Source of the DNA: an uncultured Saprospiraceae bacterium
Lineage (GTDB): Bacteria; Bacteroidota; Bacteroidia; Chitinophagales; Saprospiraceae
Length of the DNA stretch: 64,000 nt
Assembly: GCA_937959275.1 (NCBI GenBank)
Contig: CALGLU010000018.1
Span: 124,001-188,000, forward strand
Direction: 5' to 3'
In this document: piece by piece, positions 48,486 through 58,522 of the stretch
Numbering within the stretch: the stretch's first letter is position 1
How the letters are laid out: each line of letters starts with the position of its first letter
Translations under genes and position numbers: made by a program
The notes under the pieces: generated by a model
Told to the model about the DNA's origin: nothing
What the model saw: the letters and a program-made list of their open reading frames with translations, nothing else
Database searches by the model: none

Positions 48486-49484
48486 ATGACCTTCGTCCTA
48501 ATTATTTTTATTCTCATTATTGCTTTTGGTCTTTATCTGTACCAGATAAGAAAAACGCCTCATGGAGTAGTTGAGTTAAAATCTGCGCTTGCTCTCAAAT
48601 TCATCAAGGACTATAAAGGAGATGATATAATGGAAGTCAGATCGTCGTTTGAGAAGATGGCCAGAAATTACAGTCAAAAACTCCCAGTTGAGACAGTCCT
48701 GAATTTTACCATTACTTCTCAAAAAAAGGAGATTCCCGTTCGATTTTATAACAATTCCAATAAAGAAGATCTACCTCTAGTTGTTTTTATTCATGGAGGT
48801 GGATGGTGTATTGGGAGTCTAGACTCACATGATCAGCAATGCAGGCGATTAGTTTTAGCTTCTGGATATCCATTACTGGCAATAGATTACACCTTATCTC
48901 CTGAAGCTAAATTCCCAATAGCACTCCATGAAGTCGTCGATGTTATTTCGACGATAACACAAGGGCATACTGACTTAAAGGTTGATCATAGCAGAATTGC
49001 TATTATCGGTGATAGTGCTGGTGGGAATATGGCAATATCCAGTGCATTAATGCTAATAGAAAAAAATCAAGCAAGCTCTATAAAATGTATTGTACCCGTA
49101 TATCCTGTCACAGATTGCACCAATGACAAAGGAGGTTCATATGAACAATTTGCTGATGGCCTTATTTTGACAAGACACCTTATGGACTTATTTAGTCAGC
49201 ATTATATTAAAAATGGTCAAAACCTCAAGGATCCTTACTTATCACCAATGTTCTCAGAGAGACTCAAAGAGCTTCCTCCTTGTTTTGTTTTAACTGCTGG
49301 CCTTGACCCTTTAAGAGATGAAGGTGAGGCTTTTGCTGACAAGCTAAAATCACTGGGTAATGAAATTCAACTCAAACGCTATGACAATACACTTCATTCC
49401 TTTTTTGGGCAACAAGAATTTGGGAAAAAAGGATTAGTTGCCATTGAGGATGTTGCCATTTTCCTCAAAAAAAACTTCAAATAA
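48486..49484 (+). CDS. Alpha/beta hydrolase, hormone-sensitive-lipase-type esterase
   Basis: 332 residues. A hydrophobic N-terminal helix (about 1-20) may anchor or export it. The oxyanion motif H-G-G-G-W starts at H103. The catalytic triad is S177 (G-D-S-A-G-G), D274 (G-L-D-P-L-R-D) and H304 (T-L-H-S-F), as in the HSL/Est family of carboxylesterases. Substrate unknown. It starts 32 bp after the MerC-like gene on the same strand, so the two may be cotranscribed. Confidence 0.88.
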   Translation: MTFVLIIFILIIAFGLYLYQIRKTPHGVVELKSALALKFIKDYKGDDIMEVRSSFEKMARNYSQKLPVETVLNFTITSQKKEIPVRFYNNSNKEDLPLVVFIHGGGWCIGSLDSHDQQCRRLVLASGYPLLAIDYTLSPEAKFPIALHEVVDVISTITQGHTDLKVDHSRIAIIGDSAGGNMAISSALMLIEKNQASSIKCIVPVYPVTDCTNDKGGSYEQFADGLILTRHLMDLFSQHYIKNGQNLKDPYLSPMFSERLKELPPCFVLTAGLDPLRDEGEAFADKLKSLGNEIQLKRYDNTLHSFFGQQEFGKKGLVAIEDVAIFLKKNFK

Positions 49485-49557
49485 GTTACGACTCAAAGCA
49501 GCGAAATCAAGCTTAGAAGAGTTTTACTACTGGAAAACCGAGAAGAAATTTCTCTTT

Positions 49558-49625
49558 AGACCACTAAGAGCCAATAAGCATGAAAAACTATTAATTTAAA
49601 ATTAAGGCTTTTTAGTGGTCTTTTT
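49558..49625 (+). terminator. Rho-independent terminator
   Basis: A long stem (AGACCACTAAGAGCC at 49558-49572 pairing with GGCTTTTTAGTGGTCT at 49606-49621) followed by TTTT, about 75 bp after the esterase stop. The loop is long (33 nt) and contains a smaller AT-rich fold. Confidence 0.65.
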
Positions 49626-49688
49626 CTTTCTCTTTCTTGCAACTTTATACCCTACATTAGCTGTTATATTCCTAACAACCTTTTTGTT

Positions 49689-49901
49689 ATGAAAAAGTCC
49701 ATGGTTTGGTTTAGCGTGTCGCATCTAAAAATAAAGACAGCACAATTTGTCCTTTCAGAAGCTGGAATTGAAAGTCATACAATCGACAAAACAGACTCAG
49801 CCCACGCGGGACTTTTTGGCGAAATCGAACTATATGTCCCTGAAGACCAAGAAAATAGAGCAAGATCTATTTTGCTTGAAGAAGAGATCATTTCTAAATA
49901 A
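49689..49901 (+). CDS. DUF2007-like small protein
   Basis: 70 residues. The layout matches the DUF2007 'putative signal transducing protein' family: short strand, helix A-Q-F-V-L-S-E-A-G-I-E-S, then G-E-I-E-L-Y-V-P-E-D-Q-E-N-R-A-R-S-I-L. No signal peptide. Family function is not established; the fold is ferredoxin-like. Confidence 0.7.
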   Translation: MKKSMVWFSVSHLKIKTAQFVLSEAGIESHTIDKTDSAHAGLFGEIELYVPEDQENRARSILLEEEIISK

Positions 49902-50256
49902 TCAAAATCTCGATGAATCATTTTTTGATTGCTTAACTTCATTTAAACTATTGACGGTCTTGATCTCATAATCAACGAATTATTCGGTTATCCATTCTTG
50001 CATTTTAAAGCACTTCAAATGGTTGTTACAGCTCCATGCCATTCCCTAAGAATTCCCACCAGATCCTTGCCAATCACATAATTTTAGGTATTTTAGACAC
50101 CAGTTTATCTTTAAAAGATTCCTTCCTTTTTCTCTTTATTAGAGAAATTCAATTTGCTTGTTATACCGCTTAAATTTAGACGGTTTCACCTCAAGATTTT
50201 GAATACTAACTATGATGAGCTTTTTTTATTAATTCACCTTCGTAATCATCACCTAT
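49902..50256. other. Intergenic region, nothing recognised
   Basis: About 355 bp between the DUF2007-like gene and an M43 protease gene on the same strand. AT-rich; I see no tRNA, clear hairpin terminator, repeat or supportable small ORF. Confidence 0.5.
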
Positions 50257-52719
50257 ATGATCAATCACATTATTAAAGCATCCATTATTTTTATTCTTTT
50301 ACTGTCCTATTCTGCCTTATCTGGACAGCAGCGTACGGGCACACAAATTTTTAAAAATGGTGTAGAACTTGAACGGTGCGGAATGGAGACAGCTCTAAAC
50401 AATCGATTTGCTAAAGACCCTTCTTTATATAAACGATTCTTAGACAATCAGAATAAATTACATCGTCGGGTTACGAATAGAGTTGCTTGTACAGGAACAA
50501 ACGAAGTGGCTATTCCATTAGCATTTCACTTTGACAATTCATTTTCGTGTGCTGATGAGGCATGTATGCTAGTTGCAATCCAAGATGAAATCGATGCTTT
50601 AAATATTGCTTTTTCAGATAATAGCTCTTCTCCAAATGCAACGAATTGCACAGCTGCATACTCTGCTATCTCAAATGGTACATGCATTAGTTTTTACCTT
50701 GCTGAGCCGCCTGGATGTGCAGATGCGGCAACGACAGCATGTAATGCAGCAATCTCAATCGGAGAATTTGTGGGAGGTTATGAAGCCGGTGGTTCTGGAG
50801 CTGGTACGTGTTGGGATGACTACTTAAATATTTTCATCCAACCAGCTGCAGGTACACTTTTAGGTGTTGCTGATCAAATTCCTGACGGATTGCCGGCGAG
50901 TGGACCAGGAGAAGGCGTATCTGTCGGTGCAGCATATTTTGGTGGATCAAGTGGAGCTTGTGCACCATTCAATACGGATCCAACATTTGATGAAGGAAAA
51001 ACACTGATTCATGAAGTCGGTCATTATCTAGGACTATTTCATACATTTCAAGGCGGTTGTCAAGATGAACCAAACAACACGTTTGGCGGTGTAGACATAA
51101 CTGTAGGAGATACACCAGCTCAGCAAACATCGTTCGAGGGCTGCCCTACTGGCTGCGTTAATTCTGGTTGTGGAGGCAGCCAGCAGACTGCTAACTTCAT
51201 GAACTATACAGATGATGCTTGTATGGATCTCTTTTCTGAAGGGCAGGCTGTAGCCATGAATATAGTCGCAAATGGTTTATTTGGTAGTTTATCTATCCCA
51301 GCAGGAGATATTATGGCTGGTGATTTACTTGGTTTATGTCCTTCAGGTGCCTGCCAATTGATTTGTCCATCTACAGTGAATACAATGATTAGTAGCGTCT
51401 TAGATTTTTGTGATGATAGTGGTATGTTGACCTTATCGGAATCTGGAATTAGTTTAGACGAATCTTCTGATGCTGTTTACTCTTGGTCTACGGATGATTA
51501 TTTATCTGCGGGTGGGACAGCAATTGCATCAAATACTGTTGGACCTTTGACAACTGCACCATGTACAATTACCAGTCAAGTCTATTACTTAAATGTTGAT
51601 TGCGGCACCACACCGTTACTAGCTACACTTGATGGAGGTACTATTAAAGTAAATGTTTATCCTGGAGCTCCAGCTGATTTATCTAGCTTAGTTATGATTA
51701 CAGGTGAAAATACATGCGATGAGCCAATAGTGACCGCTATAACTGGATGCGAAAATTACATTTCAATTACTCCTGATGCAACAAACCCAACATTCCCAGT
51801 GAGTGCTGGAGATATGGGCATATCCGGCTATTCCTTAGCATATATTTCAGATCCGGCAGGTCCAGATTGTTGTGTTGATGAAGCAGGTCAGGAGTTGATT
51901 ATAAACGGTGACTTTGAAGCGGGGACTGCACCCTGGGTTGAGCTTGAAGAGGCTCCAATAGGCACACCAATATCTTTTGGAGTCATTGGTGTTTCTGGCG
52001 GTTATTTAAATGGTTCAGATGATGCGTGGTTTGGTGGATGGGGCACGGAGACTGGACAAAGCTCAGTCCTGTCTTCCTATTTATCCATAAGCCAAGATAT
52101 CACGATACCTTCAACTTGTTCAAGCGCAACATTGAGTTTTGATTATGAAGCGTTCTGCAATGGAAATGCAAGTATTGTATTTAATGTAATCGTAGGTGGA
52201 GTAACAGTTGCAAGTTTTGATTGTAGTGCAGGATCAGGGAACTTTAGCATTGACCTGTTGGTTTCAGGCGTATCACCAGGCCTTAACACTTTGTTATTTG
52301 AAGGTATAGAAGATGATCCGAACCCTAGAAACAATGATGATTCAGGCAACTTTTTTATTGATAACTTGATGCTAGTTAGTGGCAATTGCCCAAGCACAAC
52401 ATGCGAATTGGCCATTACTGCAAATTATGATTGTGTAGCATGCCCCACTTGTTACACGAACTTAACACACGATTCAGCCTGTGATCTACAAACTTTAGAA
52501 ACGGGAGTTGTAGATTATGAATCAAGTGACTGGATTGCAACAGGAGATAACACACTTATACAAACTGGCGCACAAGTAGATTATGACGCCACAGATTATA
52601 TTGAATTAAACGGTACACTTGATCATACATTTGAGGTTGAAGCAGGAGCTATTTTCCATGCCTTTATTGATGGTTGTGGAGGCAATATGATTCGTATAGA
52701 AAACTCTAGGAATGAATAA
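50257..52719 (+). CDS. Secreted M43-type zinc metalloprotease with C-terminal sorting-type module
   Basis: 820 residues with a signal peptide (about 1-23). The M43 domain (about 75-350) has ligands H252, H256 and H262 (HEVGHYLGLFH), a long insert containing D-T-P-A-Q-Q, and Met-turn N-F-M-N-Y. Ig-like regions cover about 370-545. A jelly-roll carbohydrate-binding-like domain (about 545-720) opens with I-N-G-D-F-E-A-G. The final module (about 735-808) has F-E-V-E-A-G-A-I-F-H-A-F-I-D-G-C, nearly identical to the end of the next protease, then a 14-residue tail. Same strand as the next gene but with a terminator between. Confidence 0.9.
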   Translation: MINHIIKASIIFILLLSYSALSGQQRTGTQIFKNGVELERCGMETALNNRFAKDPSLYKRFLDNQNKLHRRVTNRVACTGTNEVAIPLAFHFDNSFSCADEACMLVAIQDEIDALNIAFSDNSSSPNATNCTAAYSAISNGTCISFYLAEPPGCADAATTACNAAISIGEFVGGYEAGGSGAGTCWDDYLNIFIQPAAGTLLGVADQIPDGLPASGPGEGVSVGAAYFGGSSGACAPFNTDPTFDEGKTLIHEVGHYLGLFHTFQGGCQDEPNNTFGGVDITVGDTPAQQTSFEGCPTGCVNSGCGGSQQTANFMNYTDDACMDLFSEGQAVAMNIVANGLFGSLSIPAGDIMAGDLLGLCPSGACQLICPSTVNTMISSVLDFCDDSGMLTLSESGISLDESSDAVYSWSTDDYLSAGGTAIASNTVGPLTTAPCTITSQVYYLNVDCGTTPLLATLDGGTIKVNVYPGAPADLSSLVMITGENTCDEPIVTAITGCENYISITPDATNPTFPVSAGDMGISGYSLAYISDPAGPDCCVDEAGQELIINGDFEAGTAPWVELEEAPIGTPISFGVIGVSGGYLNGSDDAWFGGWGTETGQSSVLSSYLSISQDITIPSTCSSATLSFDYEAFCNGNASIVFNVIVGGVTVASFDCSAGSGNFSIDLLVSGVSPGLNTLLFEGIEDDPNPRNNDDSGNFFIDNLMLVSGNCPSTTCELAITANYDCVACPTCYTNLTHDSACDLQTLETGVVDYESSDWIATGDNTLIQTGAQVDYDATDYIELNGTLDHTFEVEAGAIFHAFIDGCGGNMIRIENSRNE

Positions 52720-52755
52720 CATGACGTAGATATTTTGTTTTATAGACTACAATAA

Positions 52756-52790
52756 AAGGAAGCCTAATTTTAGTTCTAGGCTTCCTTTTC
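52756..52790 (+). terminator. Rho-independent terminator
   Basis: A perfect 11-bp stem AAGGAAGCCTA / TAGGCTTCCTT (52756-52766 and 52777-52787) followed by TT, 36 bp after the protease stop. Confidence 0.8.
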
Positions 52791-52927
52791 TTATTTTAAG
52801 CCGTGATCATTTATCAATCTTCTCACATTATAAAAGAGTGTTAAAATTCACAATCAAATAGAGGAATTCGAAATATGAATCATCGTAAGAAAGTAATACC
52901 GAATCTAATACGCTACACTGTATCTAT

Positions 52928-55900
52928 ATGAATATGATTATGACGATTAAGCACTGTTTGCTGTTGATTTTGATGTTTGTGCTACAAAATCAAGCGATAG
53001 CTCAAAAACCAGATATCATTCGATGCGGAACAGTAGAGCACAACGAATATTTAAGATCTCAGCATCCATCTCTAAGCAATACTGCGGAATTCGAAAAGTG
53101 GATGGCTCAACGTATCAGCGAAATCAAACGTCTGAATGACCATAAACCAAATCCAGAAAATCAAAAGTATGGTATTCAGAAATATGTTATACCAATCATA
53201 TTTCACATCATTCATAATGGAGAAGCAGTTGGCGCAACTCCAAATATCGCAGCACAATACATCGATGCTCAACTCGAGCAACTTAACCTTGATTTTGCTA
53301 ATTTATCGGGCTCTTCCTATGGTGTAGCTGCTGATGCGGAAATCCAATTTTGTGCCGCCAAAATAGATCCTGATGGAAATTGCTTAGCTGAGCCTGGCAT
53401 TAATCGAATAAACAGAAATGATCTAGGCCTAAATGCTCCCCCTTATAGTGATACCTATTTTAACACTTCAATCAAACCAAACAGCCAGTGGAATCCAGAT
53501 CATTATTTAAATATCTGGACAGGAGATTTATCTGGCTTATTAGGTTTTGCACAACTTCCAGAAGCCAGTTATCTCGAAGGAATTCATAATAACAATGGCC
53601 TAGCTATCACAGATGGTTGCGTTATAAAATATTCTGCAATTGGAAGTGTTGCTGTACCCTTTCCGTCAGGAAATGAATTCAATTTAGGCAGAACCTTAAC
53701 TCATGAAATTGGCCACTTTTTGGGACTTCGCCATACTTGGGGAGATGGAGCTTGTGATAAGGACGATTTTTGTGAAGATACACCTCGACAAGGAAATAGT
53801 TCATCTGGTTGCCCTGTTGGTAATGATTCATGCTCAAGTGAACCAGGCTTAGATATGGTAGAAAATTACATGGATTACTCGAATGACGATTGTATGCACA
53901 CCTTTACAGCAGATCAGCGAGACAGGATGCTTGTTGTCATGGATCCTGAACTAGGCAGCGTGCGAAGGGCATCACTCAATGATTCTCCTGCTTGTGGCTG
54001 TGCACCTGATGCTGCATTCAGTCCAACTGGAAATATAACCGTGTGTTCATCAACAAACACAATTCAGTTCTTAAACGAAAGTGTGCGGACAGAAAGTAAT
54101 AGTACATTCTCATGGACATTTTCTGGTGCTGGTGTTTCTCCATCAAATTCCAATCTTGAAAATCCAACAGTAACCATTAGCACCGCAGGTAACTTAACGG
54201 TCAAACTCACAGTAACAACAAATAACGGATCAGATACAACAGGACCTACAAATATAATTGTGAATACAGTTGCATCCGCTCCTTCTAGCCCGGCTCTTAA
54301 TTCTCCGGCAAATACAACAATCCAAACCTCACTCTCTCCTACCTTGTCTTGGTCTTCTGTTCCAACAGCAGATAATTATTTTATAGAAGTAGCAACTGAT
54401 CCTGCTATGACCTCCATCATTCTAGCTAATTTAGTTAGTTCCACTATGAGTTCTGTTTATGGTCTTAGTCCCTTGACAACCTATTATTGGAGAGTCATAC
54501 CAGTAAACGACTGCAATTCAAATACTATATATACAGGCAACAGTTCGGCTATTTGGTCTTTTGAAACAATTAATACCAGTTGTACCAATTATACTGCCAC
54601 TGATACACCTAAAGTCATATCATCTTCTGGAGCACCTACTGTAAGCTCTGTTATAACAATGCCAAGTGGACTCGGATCAATCGCCAATTTTAAACTATCA
54701 AAGCTGTCATTAGAACACAGTTATGTGTCAGATTTAACCATCAGTCTAAAAAGTCCTGATGGCATTTCTGCCTTACTTGTCAGAGAAATATGTGGTTCGA
54801 GCGATGATTTAAATTTAATCTTTGACGATGGGGGTAATCCAAATTCAAGTATCCCGTGTCCACCAACTGACGGCAATGCATATCAAGCGCAGTCTCCATT
54901 TGCCATTTTTAATGGTACGGATCCAGCTGGAGATTGGACCTTAACGATCAGCGATGCAGCAAGTTTTGATGGTGGCCAACTCTTATGTTGGGAGATAGAC
55001 GTCTGCACAGAAGACGTATTGACTTGCCCTGGATCATTGACAGTCTCTACGACATCTAATAATGTCAGCTGTTTTGGACAGAGTGCCGGTATTGTATCTG
55101 CAACTCCTTTTGGAGGGAATACACCGTATTCATATGTATGGCAGAATAGCATGGGTCAATCAGTTGGAACAACTGCAACTGTCATTGATCTACCAGCTGA
55201 TACGTACACTGTATTTTTGACAGACGGTAATGGTTGTGTTGTTCAAGACAATACCGTCGTATCTCAACCACAAAGTGCGCTAAGCAATACAGCAATGCCG
55301 AAACATGTCTCTTGCTATGTAGGAAATGATGGTACGATATCAAATATGACCGTTGGCGGTACGGGGACCTATACATATAATTGGTCAACTGGAGCCACTA
55401 GTCAAAATATCTCTAACCTTGCAGCAGGGATATACACACTGACAATTACGGATGGCAATAATTGCACTGTCACTGAAACGATCAACATAACACAACCATC
55501 TGCTCCACTTAGCATTACAGAAACAATTAACCACATTGATTGTGCTGGAAATAATTCTGGCAATATTATACTTTCTGTTTCAGGAGGAACAGCAGGCTAT
55601 ACGTATGCATGGTCTAATGGAGCAACAACAAGTTCAATTAATACAATTACGGCCAACACCTACACAGTCACCGTCTCAGATGCGAATTCATGCACGATCA
55701 CTGACACCTATATTGTGACAGAACCATCACAACAGCTATCCCTGTTATTGCAAACAAAAACAGATGTTAGTTGTAATGGCAATTCAGATGGCGAACTTGA
55801 CGTACAAATCTCAGGAGGAACTATACCTTATGCGATCAATTGGTCGAATGGAGCATCAGGACAATATATTCAAAATTTAGCCGCCGCTCAATACACGATC

Positions 55901-57085
55901 ACCGTTACAGACGATAACGGATGTAGTGTGTCAGCCAACTGGACAATCACAGAACCTACTCCATTGGATATGAGTTTTAGTGCAGTCTCCGCTGTGATTT
56001 GCAACAACGAAATAAATGGTACCGCAACAGCTAGTGCTTCAGGAGGCACAGGCCCATATGGCTATGCTTGGAGTTCGGGTGAAACGAGCCCTTCAGCATC
56101 CAATCTGGCAGCTGGGATAAACACTGTGACGATCACAGACGATCACAATTGCACATTGATAGAAACGATCAACATTGGTGAACCAACAGCTATTACAATT
56201 ACAATAGATCAAGTCAATCAAACAACATGTCCCAACAGTTCTGACGGTTTGATTACTGTATCTGCTTCTGGCGGAACCGGTTCAATCATGTTGAATTGGT
56301 CAACGGGGTCAACAAACCAAACTATTGCAAATTTATCAGCAGGTGTGTATGCAGTAACTGCAACCGATCTTAACGGATGTGAACAAATAATATCAGTGAC
56401 GATCGCAGATCCTGTGATTAGTATTGGCACAACAACAAGTCCACCTAGCTGTCAAGGTAATGCAGATGGATCAGCAAGTGTCATGATTAGTGGAGGTCAA
56501 AGTCCGTATACTTATTTGTGGTCAACTGGAGACACTCAGTCAACGATAACCAATAAAATTGCTGGCACCTATTCAGTAAGTATTGAAGATGATAATGGCT
56601 GTCAGTTTACAGAAATCTTAACAATCCCACCTGCTACTTTATCAGTGATCAGTTCGGCAAGCAACTTGACATGTCAGAGTAATTCAAATGGGACATTATG
56701 GGCTTTAGCCTCTGGAGGAGTAGCGCCATATACGTATGAATGGAAAGATAGCAACGGTACAGTGGTCGCACAAAATGGATTACCAGCGGGTACCTATACT
56801 CTAATTGCATCAGACGCGAATGGATGCATGGTCACTACATCTGCTACCATTAATACACCAGTCAACGAGTTTACCAATGCCAATAATAACAAACTTACAG
56901 GGCAACAAGGTAACTCTGTCGATTATGAAGTCGATGGTAAAATAGAATCAAACCAAATCATTGACTCAAATGGCAATGCAGTCGATTATGATTCGGGCAT
57001 TAGTATTGAGATGGAAGCGGGATTTGAAGTTAAAATCGGTTCACTTTTCCATGCTTTTATTGACGGGTGCGGTGGGACGATGTAA
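52928..57085 (+). CDS. Secreted M43-type metalloprotease with P-domain and eight SprB repeats
   Basis: 1385 residues. Signal peptide (about 1-25). M43 domain (about 75-345) with H259, H263 and H269 (HEIGHFLGLRH) and Met-turn N-Y-M-D-Y. PKD-like domain (about 360-440), fibronectin-like domain (about 450-545) and a proprotein-convertase-type P-domain (about 560-700; S-D-L-T-I-S-L-K-S-P-D-G). Then eight SprB-type repeats of about 75 residues (about 705-1312; each C-x-G-x-x-x-G, S-G-G-T-x-P-Y-x-Y-x-W-S, D-x-N-G-C). The C-terminal module ends H-A-F-I-D-G-C-G-G-T-M. SprB repeats are known from the gliding adhesin SprB. The N-terminal half is paralogous to the protease at 18036. A surface-acting protease is likely. 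Confidence 0.92.
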   Translation: MNMIMTIKHCLLLILMFVLQNQAIAQKPDIIRCGTVEHNEYLRSQHPSLSNTAEFEKWMAQRISEIKRLNDHKPNPENQKYGIQKYVIPIIFHIIHNGEAVGATPNIAAQYIDAQLEQLNLDFANLSGSSYGVAADAEIQFCAAKIDPDGNCLAEPGINRINRNDLGLNAPPYSDTYFNTSIKPNSQWNPDHYLNIWTGDLSGLLGFAQLPEASYLEGIHNNNGLAITDGCVIKYSAIGSVAVPFPSGNEFNLGRTLTHEIGHFLGLRHTWGDGACDKDDFCEDTPRQGNSSSGCPVGNDSCSSEPGLDMVENYMDYSNDDCMHTFTADQRDRMLVVMDPELGSVRRASLNDSPACGCAPDAAFSPTGNITVCSSTNTIQFLNESVRTESNSTFSWTFSGAGVSPSNSNLENPTVTISTAGNLTVKLTVTTNNGSDTTGPTNIIVNTVASAPSSPALNSPANTTIQTSLSPTLSWSSVPTADNYFIEVATDPAMTSIILANLVSSTMSSVYGLSPLTTYYWRVIPVNDCNSNTIYTGNSSAIWSFETINTSCTNYTATDTPKVISSSGAPTVSSVITMPSGLGSIANFKLSKLSLEHSYVSDLTISLKSPDGISALLVREICGSSDDLNLIFDDGGNPNSSIPCPPTDGNAYQAQSPFAIFNGTDPAGDWTLTISDAASFDGGQLLCWEIDVCTEDVLTCPGSLTVSTTSNNVSCFGQSAGIVSATPFGGNTPYSYVWQNSMGQSVGTTATVIDLPADTYTVFLTDGNGCVVQDNTVVSQPQSALSNTAMPKHVSCYVGNDGTISNMTVGGTGTYTYNWSTGATSQNISNLAAGIYTLTITDGNNCTVTETINITQPSAPLSITETINHIDCAGNNSGNIILSVSGGTAGYTYAWSNGATTSSINTITANTYTVTVSDANSCTITDTYIVTEPSQQLSLLLQTKTDVSCNGNSDGELDVQISGGTIPYAINWSNGASGQYIQNLAAAQYTITVTDDNGCSVSANWTITEPTPLDMSFSAVSAVICNNEINGTATASASGGTGPYGYAWSSGETSPSASNLAAGINTVTITDDHNCTLIETINIGEPTAITITIDQVNQTTCPNSSDGLITVSASGGTGSIMLNWSTGSTNQTIANLSAGVYAVTATDLNGCEQIISVTIADPVISIGTTTSPPSCQGNADGSASVMISGGQSPYTYLWSTGDTQSTITNKIAGTYSVSIEDDNGCQFTEILTIPPATLSVISSASNLTCQSNSNGTLWALASGGVAPYTYEWKDSNGTVVAQNGLPAGTYTLIASDANGCMVTTSATINTPVNEFTNANNNKLTGQQGNSVDYEVDGKIESNQIIDSNGNAVDYDSGISIEMEAGFEVKIGSLFHAFIDGCGGTM
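55050..56862 (+). repeat. Eight SprB-type repeats
   Basis: Eight in-frame units of about 225 bp encode the SprB repeat array of the preceding protease. Each unit carries a conserved Cys near its start and a D-x-N-G-C or equivalent near its end. The units are diverged, not recently amplified. Confidence 0.85.
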
Positions 57086-57196
57086 GATAAATCTGAATGA
57101 ACCAATAGTTGTTTAGTTTACCTGGGCCCTTCTACTCTCAGTGGAAGACCTCTTTTTTATTTCAATTTCTTATCTTATGTGCAAATACACATTCTG

Positions 57197-58486
57197 ATGA
57201 GAAATCCACTATTCATGCTTTTACTTTTTGTACTGACGGCATGCTCAACAACGCAACCTGCACCAGTAGCCACTACACGAGTTCAAAGCTCGTCAGTTGC
57301 TGAGAATAACGGCATGTCAGAAGAGCGATTAGCCCGCATAGATGCGATGTGTGAAAAAGCGCTTAAGGACAATGATCTGCCAGGTATTGTAGCGCTGATT
57401 CAAAGAAATGGTGAAGTAGTTTATCATAAAGCTTTTGGATATGCGGATGCATCAAAGACAGCACTTAAAAAGGATGCCATATTCAGAATTGCTTCTCAAA
57501 CAAAAGCCATTACGTCCACTGCTGTTATGATGTTATGGGAACAGGGGCTTTTTAGATTAGATGATCCCATTGAAAATTATATACCAGCATTTAAAAATGT
57601 CACGGTTCTGGATTCGTTTATCGAAAGTGATAGCAGTTTCATCGCATCACCAGCAAAGAAAAAAATAACAATCAGACATCTGCTGACGCACACTTCTGGC
57701 CTTGGTTACGGTGTCATAGACGGCGATCCGCGATTTAAAAAAATGTATGCAAAGACAGGAATCACCGATTTATTTACAACTAAAAACATCAGCATTGAAG
57801 CCAGCGTAAAAAAATTAGCAGCACTTCCTCTCCATCATGAGCCAGGAGAAAAATTCACTTACAGCGAGGGGTTAGATGTCCTAGGTTACTTTATTGAAAT
57901 CATCTCTGGCCAACACTTTGATGACTATTTGCGCGAGCATATTTTTGATCCTTTAGACATGGACGATACATGGTTTTATTTACCCGAAAGTAAATACAAT
58001 CGTCTCGTCAATATCCAGAAAAAAGAAAATGATTCTTGGGTCAACTTCCCCACAACATTTTATGATCCTGACTATCCAAAAAAAGGCGCTAAACGATTTT
58101 TCTCTGGAGGGGCCGGACTATCAAGCACAGCAACAGATTATGCTACATTCCTCCAAATGTATTTAAATGGCGGTACGTATAATGGCCACCGTCTTTTGAG
58201 TAGGACGACTATCCAATCTATGATGGGCAATCAGATTGGAGACTTATGGGGAGATACTGGTAAGTATTATGGTTTGGCATTTGGTGTTGTCGATGATAAG
58301 GGACAAGCTCAGGGTGGCAATGGGAGTATAGGGACATTTGATTGGGGAGGTTATTTTAATACTCAATATTTCGCAGACCCAAAAGAGCAAGTTATCGGTA
58401 TTCTAATGAAGCAGACACAGGGGCCAACTACCGATGACACAGGTTGGCAATTCAGGCAATTGGTATTTCAGGCGATTGCTGATTAG
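57197..58486 (+). CDS. Serine hydrolase lipoprotein, beta-lactamase/S12 family
   Basis: 429 residues from the ATG at 57197 (a GTG at 57179 also opens the frame). Lipoprotein signal peptide with lipobox L-T-A-C. The class C beta-lactamase fold shows S100-Q-T-K103 and Y222-S-E-G in place of the usual Y-x-N, plus H-T-S-G-L-G-Y near 170. The family includes esterases and D-aminopeptidases as well as beta-lactamases; resistance cannot be inferred. Probably periplasmic or at the outer membrane. Confidence 0.85.
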   Translation: MRNPLFMLLLFVLTACSTTQPAPVATTRVQSSSVAENNGMSEERLARIDAMCEKALKDNDLPGIVALIQRNGEVVYHKAFGYADASKTALKKDAIFRIASQTKAITSTAVMMLWEQGLFRLDDPIENYIPAFKNVTVLDSFIESDSSFIASPAKKKITIRHLLTHTSGLGYGVIDGDPRFKKMYAKTGITDLFTTKNISIEASVKKLAALPLHHEPGEKFTYSEGLDVLGYFIEIISGQHFDDYLREHIFDPLDMDDTWFYLPESKYNRLVNIQKKENDSWVNFPTTFYDPDYPKKGAKRFFSGGAGLSSTATDYATFLQMYLNGGTYNGHRLLSRTTIQSMMGNQIGDLWGDTGKYYGLAFGVVDDKGQAQGGNGSIGTFDWGGYFNTQYFADPKEQVIGILMKQTQGPTTDDTGWQFRQLVFQAIAD

Positions 58487-58496
58487 CGCTTTGGTA

Positions 58497-58522
58497 TGTG
58501 GGAGAGAGGCTGACATCCCACA
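58497..58522 (+). other. Hairpin after the serine hydrolase gene
   Basis: A 7-bp stem TGTGGGA / TCCCACA with a 12-nt loop, 10 bp after the stop codon and without a T-tract. It may be a weak terminator. The remaining 230 bp to the next gene show nothing else I can name. Confidence 0.3.

Noticed and set aside
55050-56862. Regular ~225-bp periodicity that might suggest a CRISPR array or satellite
   Set aside because: The units are in frame, translate to SprB repeats and are diverged; there are no short identical repeats with unique spacers.
57115-57122. Fifth TTTACCT element before the serine hydrolase gene
   Set aside because: Only the seven-base core matches; the flanking bases (GGGCCC) do not resemble the other four copies.
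57197-58486. Beta-lactamase resistance gene
   Set aside because: The S-x-x-K site is present, but the Y-S-E-G site, lipoprotein signal and family breadth point to a general serine hydrolase; resistance cannot be claimed.
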